In this document: positions 52,039-61,853 of the stretch, piece after piece
Numbering within the stretch: position 1 is the first letter of the stretch
Layout: every line of letters begins with the position of its first letter
The notes under the pieces: generated by a model
What the model saw: the letters and a program-made list of their open reading frames with translations, nothing else
The model's database searches: none
Told to the model about the DNA's origin: nothing
Translations under genes and position numbers: made by a program
From: Blastocladiella emersonii ATCC 22665
Lineage: Eukaryota; Blastocladiomycota; Blastocladiomycetes; Blastocladiales; Blastocladiaceae
Direction: 5' to 3'
Length of the DNA: 64,000 nt
NCBI GenBank assembly: GCA_025594325.1
Contig: JANHCV010000002.1
Location: 1,488,001 to 1,552,000, forward strand

Positions 52039-53223
52039 ATGCAACTAATGGATCGAACGAGCTATAATATGGACCCATGTCAGGACGCGACGCCCACGTC
52101 CGCCGTCGCAGCCGCCTCGCTCACGTCGCGGACACTCCCCACGTCGACGCACGATCTTGAGCGGCTCCTGCACGACACCCTGATTCAATCGATCGATCTA
52201 CGCGCCCATTCCTTTCGCGAACGGCTTCACGCACGCTTAGCGGGAGAGCGTGAAGATCGGTCCGGCGGAAGCCAGCTCGAGGTGGCACTCCGCGACTTGG
52301 ACCGTCAGCGCGAGGGGATCGAGGGACGTCTCTCAACCGCGCGCTCCTCGGCAGAAACTCTCGCCGCGGGCGAAGGCGCGTGGCGGACCGACTCTGGGGC
52401 CCGCTTACATCTGGATTCTGCAGTACTCGGCGTAGTGGGGGCCGAGACGACGCAACAGATGGCCATATCCACTGCGCAGCAGCAGCAGCCAACATCGCCG
52501 AACGAAAACCCGGTCACGCTCTCGAGATCGGCTTCATTTGTGCAGTCCCGCGCACGCTCACGCTCGCCGCTTCCCTCCGACTTGTCGGAAGCACGCTCTC
52601 AGCACTCGAACGCGGTCCTACGCGCCCCTTCGAATCTGGATCAACAACCATCGGCCCCGTCTCGTACGCACTCGCCGACGCGCTCGCTTTCGCGTGACGA
52701 ACGGACTTGGCACCCTGCGGACGATCCCTCTCCTCGTCGAACGCACTCTCGAGACCGTTCTTCTTCGACCCGTCGCCCGCGGTCCCGGTCTCGTTCTCGC
52801 TCTCCACCGCGTCCTTCGTCTCTGCGTCGGAGCGACCGCGAGTGGCGCCCGTCGCGGTCACGGTCCCGACCGCGGGGCCATTGGCGTCGATCTCGGTCGC
52901 CGCCAGCTTCCTCACGCACCCTGTCGCCCAGTGAACGAGCATGGCGCCCAGCAGGGTCGCGATCCAGATCAAGGTCGCGGCCGCGGTCCGCTTCTCGCCC
53001 GCTGTCCCAGAGCGATCGCGAATGGCGCCCGTCAAGGTCGCCGACGCCGCTGCGTTGTCCTTCGCCGAGTTCGCGGCGCTACGAACCCTCCGCCCCGCCT
53101 ACAGCTCTCGACCGGAAAACTGGAGAAACCGCACCTCACTCGCCCTCGTCACGCCTAAACCCTTCCACGCTGCGCGAGCTCGTCCACTCGCGCGGCCCCC
53201 TCTTCGACCGCCCCGCGCCGCCT
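52039..53223 (+). pseudogene. RS-rich tandem family, unit E (3'-truncated)
   Basis: The N-terminal block (LPTSTHDLERLLHDTLIQSI, then SQLEVALRDLDRQREGIEGRL) and a long RS region (about 150-370; RSRSRSRSPPRPSSLRRS, with the repeat REWRPSRSRS seen several times) are intact. The C-terminal block begins (LRELVHSRGPLFDRPAP) and stops abruptly at about 53223. The frame then runs on with unrelated text, and stays open to 54069 only because it lies antisense to the DBP9 coding exon. Family homology is lost 80 bp before the DBP9 stop codon. The copy probably lost its 3' end in a rearrangement next to DBP9; whether the stub is expressed is unknown. Confidence 0.6.
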
Positions 53224-53304
53224 TGGCCGTTCAAGCTCATTCAACACAACATTGGTAGACGTATTTATGCTATATTAAACTGGAATGCTTTCCGCCCTCG
53301 CCAT

Positions 53305-55394
53305 CTACAGCTTGAGGCGCTTGAGCGGGTCGTTGCGGCGGCGCTTGTTGGCGCCGCGGCCGCCCTTGATCTCGAGGCGTTTCCGCTTCTCGCCCGTCTT
53401 GTGGAAGGACACGTTGGTGACCTTGACCTCCTTGACGGCGTTGGGCAGCAGGTACGCGGGCGTGTTCTTGAGGTGTTTCTGGACGCGCGTGGGCGCAAGC
53501 GGCTGGTCGCGGCGCAGGAACGTGAGATCGGCCGCGTGGTCCTCGAAGTGCGACCGCAGCTTCTCGGACCGGAGCACCTCGCGCTTGAGCTCGGCGATGC
53601 GGGCCTCGCGGACGGCGGTGCGCGTCACGGCGCGCATCGCGTCCTGCATGCGGTACCGGAACGCGTCGACCTGCTGCTTGTTGAACGTGAAGGGCTTGAT
53701 GACGGCGCCGAGCTGCGTCTGCGCCGCGACGATGCGCTTGAAGACGGCGGCCTCGGGGACCATCTGCGTCGGCTTGAGGTCGACGGGCTTGACGGCGGGG
53801 TCCGTCAGCACCAGCGACAGGGACATGCCCTTGCGCCCGCCGCGCGCCGTGCGGCCCACGCGGTGCACGTACGACTGCGGCGTCGCGGGCATGTCGAAGT
53901 TGATCACGGCCGTGACGTGCTGGAAGTCGATACCGCGCGACACGCCGTGCTCCGAGTCCTGCCGCTTGGCGCCCTTGCGCTTGGCCTGCGCAGCTGCCGC
54001 GGCGCTGCTCGCGCCGGCCTTGGCGTCCACCACCTCGAGCGTCTCCTCGGACACGACGTTGCTGGATGATGGCTTGGTCGTGGACTCCTCGTCGTCCGAG
54101 TCGCCAAAGCCCTTCATCTCGTCGTCCGAGTCCGCGTCCGAGTCGCCGAAGCCCTTCATCTCGGCGTCCGAGTCCGTCTCCTCGTCCCCGGCCTGCTCCT
54201 CCTCGGCCTCCGGCTCGACGTCCTCCTCCTCCTCCTCGGCGTCCTCCTTGACGGTGAGTTCGGCCGAGTTGCCCTTGCCGCCCTCATCCGTGGCAATGAG
54301 GATGTCGTAGGTACCCTTGTTGAACTCGGCGACAATGTGCATGCGCGAGTTGAGGGGCAGCTCCGAGTTGAGCACGACCGACTTGATGCCGAACTGCTCG
54401 AGGAACAGGCGCAGGCGGAAGCCGCGGTCGATGCTGTTGACGAACACCATGGACTTGCCCTTGATCAGGCGCAGCTTGAAGATGAAGTACATGAGCAGGA
54501 ACTTCTCGCGGTCGCCGTCGGTGCCCGAAATGTGGATCACGAACTGCGTCAGCGCCTCGTTCAAGCCCTCGGCCGCCGACAGGTCGAGGTACACGGGCTG
54601 CACGAGCAGGCGCGCCGCAAAGTCGGACACCTTGCGCTCGAGCGTCGCCGACGCGAGGAAGGTCTGGTACCGCGACGCCTCGGGCAGGTGCGCCGTCAGC
54701 GCCTGCATGTCAGGCTGGTAGCCGAACGAGAGCAGCAGGTCGGCCTCGTCGATGACCAGGTACTTGAGCGCGTGCATGTAGCCCTTGGGCAGCATGTTGA
54801 GCGGGCCGAGAATGCGCGCCGGCGTCGTGATGACGAGCTCGACGCCCTGCGACATGACCTGGCTACAGATCGGCGGTTCGGGTCAGTTTCGCGTCACGCG
54901 GGCCTTGCAATCGTGGAGTGAACGTACATCTGCTGCACAACACCACCCTTGGCGCACAGGTTGGCAAACTCGAGCTTCTTGGAGAACTTGCAGAAGGCGC
55001 GCACCATGGCGGCGACCTGGTCGGCGAGCTCGGTCGTGGGCACGAGGATGAGGCCGCGCGGGCCCTTGGTCTCGCCGTCGGCCGAAGCGTCGCGCGGGTT
55101 CATGAGGATGTGGTTGAGCATCGGGATCAGGTACGCGGCCGTCTTGCCGGACCCGGTGCGCGCCTTGGTGGCGACATCACGGCCCTGCAGCGCGAGTGGG
55201 ATGGCGCGCTGCTGCACGAGTGTCGGTTCCCGGAAGCCCAGAGCAGCAATCGCACTCTTGATCTGCGGGCACAGGTCGAACTCGGAGAAGGACGTGATGG
55301 CGGCGGGCTTGCCAGCGGGGGCGGGTGCCGCGGCGGCAGCGACGGGCGCGGACGCCTTGGCGGGGCTCGATGCATCAACTGGTGTGTCTGACAT
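53305..55394 (-). CDS. DBP9: Dbp9/DDX56-type DEAD-box RNA helicase
   Basis: Two exons (55394-54928, 54862-53305; 65-nt intron with GTACGT donor) give 674 residues. All helicase motifs are present: the Q-motif region (FREPTLVQQRAIPLAL), motif I (ARTGSGKT), PTTELADQ, TPARI, motif II (VIDEADLLLS), motif III (SAT), and motif VI (HRVGRTARGGRKG). The acidic insert in the second RecA lobe and the Lys/Arg-rich C-terminus (ANKRRRNDPLKRLKL) fit Dbp9/DDX56, a nucleolar helicase in 60S ribosome assembly; yeast Dbp9 has 594 residues. Here the insert carries a tandem EMKGFGDSD duplication. Its 3' end faces the truncated unit E of the RS-rich array. Confidence 0.92.
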
Positions 55395-55679
55395 GGCGTT
55401 ACTCCTTGATGACGACGTGGTCTATGATGCGCTGGTGGCGCGTCGGTCTCCATCGCGGGGCGGGTGACGAGGGCTGAGCGGGAGGCGTTGCGACTCGGGT
55501 CAGCTGACACCGGCTGACCCGTTGGCACCCACGTCGTGTGGCGCAACGCGACTTCTCGCCGCGCCAGCTATCGCCCACTTCCCCATGATCTTCGATCACG
55601 TTCAACTATTCTAAATCAGCTGTATTAAGCAAACAGCTTAACCTATCTGCAACGGGGCACGCCAACAGCGGATCCTGGT

Positions 55680-57449
55680 TCAATCGCACTTTGCGCGGCG
55701 GCAACGGTCGCCCGCCTGAAGGAGCTGCGGATAGCCGGCGAGGTTTCCGAGATCCTCGAGAAATTTGACTGTACGGTCGAGAGGCTGGATTCCGAGGCCA
55801 ATCATCTCGTCAACGAGCTCGCTCGCCTCTGCAACGTCAAGCTCGCCATTCTGCTGCTGCTCTGGGTCTGTGGCGGGCGCCCGGTCGACGAAGTAAAGCT
55901 TAGCAAAGAGAAGCGCGTTGTAGTATCCCGGCGTGAGGACGTTCGGGTGCTTGAGTGAGAGCACATATTGATGGAGAACGTCAAGCTTGTCAGTGTTCCC
56001 GCGGGCGCAGATAGCGTTCATGAGAGGGGCGAACACACGCCATGATGGCAAGGGTAGCTTCTCGCCCTGCTCGCCGAGGTGTTCGAAAGTGAGAAGAGCA
56101 AAGTCGGGGCGGTGAGCCTGCAAGCTCGCCATACGAAGCTTGGCGCGAGGAGTGAGATCAAGTCCGACGCGCATGGCGAGCTTCAAGGCATAACTGCCAT
56201 TGTACACCGAGTACTTGTAGTACTCGTGTGCCTCGTAACCGAACACAGAGAACATTTCTGACGTCAAAGCGACGCCATCGCGCTGACCTGGCGCCTCCTT
56301 GAGCTTTGCCTCCATCATCTTCTCAAGCCGGTCGAACGCGTACGACTCGTGCGGGTCGTACAACTCCTTGATCAGGGCAAGATTGACCACCGGATCCGCC
56401 CACTTGTGCGGAAGAATACCGTCGGCTACCGCACGTTTCACGAGACGATCCACGGTCCGAGCGCCCCATCTCGTCACCGAGCGCGTGGCCTCGATCCGAA
56501 CCCGGTCGAGCGGCGTGAGACCGACCGCGGCCTTGACCATGGCCTCGACCTCCGATGCCTCGTTGCGCTTCGCCTCGATCATTTTCTCAAGGCGTCCGAA
56601 CGCGTACGAGTCGTGCGGGCAGTACAAGTCCTTGATCAGTGCGACATTGATGACTGGGTCAGCCCATTTGTGCGGGAGGACGCCCTCGGCGACAGCGCGC
56701 CGGGCAATCTCGTCAACGGTGTCCGAACCCTCCGGCTCAAAGGAGCCTTCCCAATCTCGCGTCGCAAGCGTGGCTCGAATGCGGACCTGGTCAAGCGGCG
56801 TGAGACCGACGGCGGCCTCGGCCATGGTCTTGACGTGCGAGATGTGCAGGGTTCGATGGACTTCGGCATACACCTCCCGGACCGCTTCAGCACGGTTCCC
56901 GGCGGCGGCCACCAGGCCGACGACCGCACGGACTGCATCAGCTTCGAGGTGGTGCTTTCCAGCGATGACGGTTAGTCTGGTGATGAGATCCGGGCGCGAC
57001 GCGGCGAGCTTGTTGACGCCCTCGCATTTAGCAAGACGAAGAACCGCGTCGTTGACTCCGCCACACCACTCGTCGTCGACCGAGTCGGCCCACGATGGAA
57101 GCTTAGCGAACTCGTCGAGCAGGGCCTCGATGGCATCGGGGGTACATGTCGCGACATCGTTGAGCCACGACAGGTCCTTTACGGCCAACTCCAACTCGAA
57201 TCCGCCGGCGTGGTACGCTTCGATGGCTGCGCCGACACGGTCGAGTTCATGCCGGACGTCGGGCATGACCGCGTCATGATGAGAGGCCGTGCCCGCGAAG
57301 CGATGAAAGCGTTGAAGCGGGAGTCGCGGAAAACCCGGGTGGATGTTGAGCTGCAGAACAGCTCGCGCGGCGACAGGCGGCGCGAGCCGGGCACCGCGCG
57401 ACACGACAGCTGGGCGCGCAAGACGTGAAATTCGTGTGAGGCGATACAT
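55680..57449 (-). CDS. Mitochondrial PPR-like helical repeat protein
   Basis: The ATG at 57449 opens a 589-residue frame beginning MYRLTRISRLARPAVVSRGA, a typical Arg-rich, acid-free mitochondrial presequence; the longer upstream frame is ignored. The rest is all-helical. Two adjacent blocks of about 90-100 residues are clear duplicates (AVGLTPLDQVRIRAT with LPHKWADPVINVALIKDLY, and AVGLTPLDRVRIEAT with LPHKWADPVVNLALIKELY). The C-terminal third (LTPGYYNALLFAKLYF, DEMIGLGIQPLDRTVKFLED) reads like pentatricopeptide repeats, so an organelle RNA-related role is plausible but unproven. It is divergent from TIM9 over about 300 bp. Confidence 0.7.
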   Translation of the reverse strand: MYRLTRISRLARPAVVSRGARLAPPVAARAVLQLNIHPGFPRLPLQRFHRFAGTASHHDAVMPDVRHELDRVGAAIEAYHAGGFELELAVKDLSWLNDVATCTPDAIEALLDEFAKLPSWADSVDDEWCGGVNDAVLRLAKCEGVNKLAASRPDLITRLTVIAGKHHLEADAVRAVVGLVAAAGNRAEAVREVYAEVHRTLHISHVKTMAEAAVGLTPLDQVRIRATLATRDWEGSFEPEGSDTVDEIARRAVAEGVLPHKWADPVINVALIKDLYCPHDSYAFGRLEKMIEAKRNEASEVEAMVKAAVGLTPLDRVRIEATRSVTRWGARTVDRLVKRAVADGILPHKWADPVVNLALIKELYDPHESYAFDRLEKMMEAKLKEAPGQRDGVALTSEMFSVFGYEAHEYYKYSVYNGSYALKLAMRVGLDLTPRAKLRMASLQAHRPDFALLTFEHLGEQGEKLPLPSWRVFAPLMNAICARGNTDKLDVLHQYVLSLKHPNVLTPGYYNALLFAKLYFVDRAPATDPEQQQNGELDVAEASELVDEMIGLGIQPLDRTVKFLEDLGNLAGYPQLLQAGDRCRRAKCD

Positions 57450-57754
57450 GGTTCGTAATGGGTCAACGTTGCGGCAGCAGGAGCAGAAGCGAGCGCGAGC
57501 GTTGTCGGAACCAGCTCCCCTTGCTCCTGGGGCGATGGCGAGCGACGGTGTGCGACCCCCTGACGCACTGACGAGTCTGATTCGACGCGTCGATTTATCA
57601 CGTGGCGGGCGCGAGACATTGCGCACGTGATGATTTTCGACCTGTTGTGGTGGCTCCGCCGCGCTCCATGTCGTCGCGGCGTCGCTCAGTTCTCTGCCAT
57701 CATCGTAACGGCAAATCTCTGCCCCACGTAACCTACTGCAACGAATCAACCACC
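57450..57754. promoter_or_regulatory. Divergent promoter region, PPR-like gene and TIM9
   Basis: This 305-bp region separates two divergent starts of nucleus-encoded mitochondrial proteins. No TATA box or named element was recognised; a shared mitochondrial-gene control element is a guess from arrangement. Confidence 0.4.
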
Positions 57755-58136
57755 ATGAGCATCGACCCGTCCGCCCTGAACCCCTACGAGCGCCAGATCT
57801 TCGAGGCCATGGTCGAGCAGAAGCAGGTATAGCCCGCTCGCTCGCTCCACCCACCGCTGTTATGGATCCCAGGACCAACCCCCGCCCGCCCGATGAACGA
57901 CGACGATGATGTAGATGAAGGAGTCGATGGGCATGTTCAGCCGCGTGCTCGAGACGTGCTTCACGTCGTGCGTGACCGAGTTCACGACGTCGGCGCTGAC
58001 GCCCGGCGAGGACAAGTGCGTCGACCGGTGCATCGACAAGTTCATGAAGCACAGCGAGCGCATCTCGCAGCGCTTCCAGGAGTTCAACATGCTGCTCGAG
58101 CAGCGCCAGATGCAGAGCGCCGCCGCGAACCTTTAG
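57755..58136 (+). CDS. TIM9: Mitochondrial small Tim chaperone Tim9
   Basis: Two exons (57755-57826, 57915-58136; 88-nt intron) give 97 residues. The spliced text runs from FEAMVEQKQ into MKESMGMFSRVLETCF, matching Tim9. The twin CxxxC motifs are present (CFTSC and CVDRC), with the intervening helix ending TTSALTPGEDK and the Tim9-typical KFMKHSERISQRFQE after the second pair. With Tim10 it forms a hexamer in the intermembrane space that escorts hydrophobic precursors to the inner membrane. Length is slightly above the usual 80-90 because of a C-terminal Gln/Ala tail. The ATG at 57755 is the first that leads into the conserved helix. Confidence 0.93.
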
Positions 58137-58212
58137 GCGGGCGGGCTCATAGTTTGATTAATCCACGCAGTATATATACAGTAATTACACACTCACTAGT
58201 CTCTCTTCTGCA

Positions 58213-61204
58213 TCAAATCGGGTGCGACGCCATCATCATGACCTGCCCGAGCTGCCCGTCGCGGTGCGTGCGATGCGTCGTGGCGAAGGCGATCGAGTGC
58301 GCGGCCATGAGCTCGTCGCCCTCGCCCGCGCCGCCGTCGCCGCCGCGGCCCGCATCCCCGCCGTGCTCGTGGTGGTGGTGGTGCCCGTGCTGGTGCATGG
58401 CGTAGTACGCCGCCGGGTCCGTGTTGTACCCGTACATGTACACGGCTTCGTCGTACCCGGGCGGCGGGCCGTGGTGGTGGTGATGGTGGTGGTGCGGGTC
58501 CTGGTCGTCGTCATTGGCCGCGCCCGAAGCGAGCGTCGGACTCACGATCGGCGCGAGCGTCAGCGGCACGATCGGGTCGCCCGTGATCATCATGGCCAAG
58601 GGCGCCGCCGCGTTCGAGTTGCCGCGGCCGCGGCCGCGCGGGAGCGTCGCCGCCACCATCTCGTCCATGAACTCGGCCGCGACGGGCGACTTGGACGTCT
58701 GGCCCGCGTACTGCTGATGTTCCGAGTACGGTTGCTGCTGCTGATGGAAGTAGTCCTGGTGGTACCCAGCATACTGCGTCGGCTGCTGGGCCGCGCTGTC
58801 CGAGTACGACCGCGGCGGTGACCGCGACGCGGTACTGACGGGCGTCGTCGACCGGCTGGTCGCGGGCAGCTTGGGCACGGGCGGCGCGCCGGGCGCTGTG
58901 GTACGGTGCTGCGCCATCTTCGGGTTCGACACCTTGCGGCGGAGCGACGCGACGCGGGAGAAGGCGCGTGCGACGGTCCCGCCCACGTTATCCTCGGTCC
59001 CGCTGCCGTGCGACTCGCTGCCGCTGGTGCCGTCCTGCGATGGCTCGCGCGACCCGGGGTTCAGCGCGCGGCGCAGGCGGCCGAACAGGCCCGGCGAGCT
59101 GGTCCCCGAGGCCGACGAGGACCCGAGCCGCGGGCGGCCGCCGCTGCTCGTGCTCCGCCGCGCGCCCTCGTCGCTGTCCTCGTCCAGGTCCATGCCCGAC
59201 ACGGGCATGATGTCTTGCGACTCGGAAAAGGTGCGGCCGCGCAGCGCAGGGGCCACTGCAGCGGGAGCGGGGGTGGGGGCGGGAGCAGGGGTGCGGGAAG
59301 CCGTCGAGTTACTGGCGACGCTGGACTCGCCGCTAGTCGCGGCAACCGACGACGACAGCGTCGCGTGCGTGAACGTGGTCGCCGCGGCCGTAGCGTGCGC
59401 GCGGGGCGACGGGAGCGAGACCTGGCGGCGCAGCACGGGCGCGGTACCCGCCGCCTGCGCGATCGCTGCCGACGCCGACGGATGTCCGTCGGACGGCGAG
59501 CGGCGGAGCGGGCTCGGTGCCGCGGGATCGACGCCGACCTGGCCGGCGAGCGAGGACGCGCCGCCCGACGCGGCGCTGCTGCCGCTCTCGGTACCCGTGC
59601 CCGAGCTGCTGCTGACGCCGGACCGCGCGAGGGTGCTCTGCGGCGGCGGGGCGAGGAACTTGGGCCGCTCGTTGCGGCGGATCGACGACTTGCGCGGCGG
59701 GAAGGTGGTGGGGCCTGAGGGTGGCGGCGAGGTGAGCGAGGCCGCCGAGGGCGAGGGTAGGGGCTCGAGGTCCAGGATGTGCAGATCGCTCATGAACTCC
59801 ATGGGCGGGAGCTCGATGTCGATGGGCGCCTCGGTCGGAACGCCCGACCGGCTCAGCGTCATGGGCAGCATGGACGGGAGCGAGGAGCCGCCGACCGAGA
59901 GCTCGGGTAGCTGCGGCGGGAGGAGCTGCGGCGGCACGGCGAGGTCGGTGAACGAGAGGATGGGCGGGGAATCCTGCTGCTTCGCCCTGCTGCTGCGCGA
60001 CTTGAGGGTGCTGCGTCCCGCGGGCGCCGACGACGACATGAGCGACGCAGCCACCGCCGACGCCGCCGCCGTCCGCGGCGTGACGGGGTCGAGCGCGCGG
60101 CCGAGCGACAGGTCGGCGAGCGAGACCTGGAGCTCCGAGTCGGGCAGCACGCTCTCGTCGGGTGCGCGCGCGACAATCGGCAGGCCGCGGCCGCGTGTCT
60201 GGCTCGGGAGCATGGGCATGGGCGGGACCGGCTCGCTGTTAGCGCGCGACCGCTCGAGCGTCGGCGGCAGCGCGCGGGGCAGCGTGGCGCGGTCGAACGC
60301 GGACATGTCGACCGACAGGACGCGCGGGCCCGACGCCGTCGTGCTGGGCGACGACGGCGCCACCGCGACCGTGCTGCTCCCGACGGCCGAGGTGTCGGGG
60401 ACGACGGGCCGCGGCAGGTCGGCGTCGATGGCGGCCATGGAGCTCGTGCGGCGCGGGCGCGCGAGGCTCTTGGCGGGGATCTCGGGGACGGGCGGCGCGC
60501 GCGGGCTCGTCACGACGACGGGCGAGGTCGGGCCGCCGAGCTCCGAGAGTCCGTCGGCGTCGGCGCCCTCGATGGACGCGGTCGGGATCGATCCGCCGGC
60601 GCCGCCGCGCGAGAGCGAGAGCGACGAGAGCGCCGACAGGGTGCTGTTGCGGTTGCGGTTGCGGAACAGCGAGCGGCGGAGCGCGCCGGGGGTGCGGGCG
60701 ATGAGGGCGCGCGTGGCCTCGTGCGTCGAGCCGTACGACGGCAGCAGGCCGTCGTCGTCGGCGGGGGCCGAGTCGGCGTAGGCGGGCGGGATGACCCAGT
60801 CGGCCCACTGCGCGTAGTCGGGCGAGTCGAAGGCGATGCGGCCCAGCGCGTCGACGCACCCGATGCGCTGGTACGACGTGCGCGTCCCGTCGTCGCGGTG
60901 CGGGTTGTTGACCTCGGTCGCGAGCAGCACGTCGCCGGACGGCTACACGGGTGGGGGTCAGCGCGATGGCCCTTGTTGGCGGAGCTTCAAGGCAGCGTAC
61001 CTCGAGCAGCGTCGACACCATGGTTTCGTTGCCGTGCTCATCGACGCTCTACATCGAGGGTGACGGTGTGAGCACTCGCATCGTCTCGTCATACGAGAGC
61101 ACGGCGCATACCCAGGTCGTGGCAAGAACCACCGTCTCCTCGGCGCGAGCGCGGGCGAGGCTGCTCGAGCTCGAGGCAGCGGGTGAGGGCGGAACCCGCA
61201 TCAT
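58213..61204 (-). CDS. Uncharacterised Ser/Pro-rich protein with PPxY and His tract
   Basis: Three exons (61204-61112, 61048-61001, 60942-58213; introns 63 and 58 nt) give 956 residues. The first 110 residues look like an ordered beta-rich domain that spans all junctions (ETVVLATTWSVDEHGNETMV, then STLLEPSGDVLLATEV, IGCVDALGRIAFDS). The rest is low-complexity Ser/Pro/Ala with many SP sites, then a C-terminal part with HHHHHHHHGPPPGYDEAVY. PPPGY is a PPxY motif, the usual ligand of WW domains such as those of Rsp5/Nedd4 ubiquitin ligases, so an adaptor role is possible. There is no signal peptide or membrane span. The start ATG-ATG at 61204 follows ACCATC. Family not recognised. Confidence 0.65.
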
Positions 61205-61853
61205 GATGGTCGCCGGAAGTAGGGATGAAGCGACGATGGCGGCTCTAGGTCGTGGTCGCGGTCGTCGTCGTTCAAGGTCGGGGATGAGGGCCAGCGAGGT
61301 CCTGCTGCTAGCTGCGCCTTGAGTCCGCGATGGTGATACGTTGCAGAGTAGTCGTGATGAAGGCGAGCAAGGCAGAGCAAGAGAGCGAAAGCTTGCCGAG
61401 GCCCCCGTGCGCGGCCAGCCAGTCCCCCGAGGGCGCGAGCGAGGGAGACGGTGATGAAGAGGCGCGCTGCTGCTGCTGCGGCTCGCGGCATGCACGGAAG
61501 CGGCCGCGGACCCGCGTGCCTCGGCACCAACCAGCGAGGGCATCCGTGGCGCCGGCGCACAAGGGATGCGCGTATGAGGCGAGCGAGGCTGGGGAGATGG
61601 AGCAGCGACGTGGCTCAGCCGTCAAGGCTTGGCCGGACCTCATTTTGCAACGCATCAGGCGTGAAAGTGCATCTCACGCTCAAGGCAGCGGCCACGAAGC
61701 CGAACAGGGGCCTAGACGCTGAGCATCACGAACAGGATCAAGAGACGAGAAAGAGATGTGTTGTGTGAACTAGTGTGTATTCCGTGGACAACAAGCGCTG
61801 CCCGAGAACGCGCGCCAGCGTCACAGAGCGGTCGAGGGAGGAGAGACGACAAC
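61205..61853. other. Intergenic region between uL3 and PPxY-protein genes
   Basis: This 649-bp stretch follows the uL3 stop codon and precedes the start of the 956-residue gene, both minus strand. Open frames on either strand are short and lack protein-like character. It probably holds the uL3 3'UTR and the promoter and leader of the next gene. Confidence 0.45.

Noticed and set aside
46061-53223. RS-rich array as a complete LTR retrotransposon
   Set aside because: No terminal repeats, primer-binding site, protease, reverse transcriptase or integrase text was found in any frame across the region.
53224-54069. C-terminal half of the 676-codon frame of unit E as genuine protein
   Set aside because: Family homology ends at 53223 and the rest is the antisense of the DBP9 exon.
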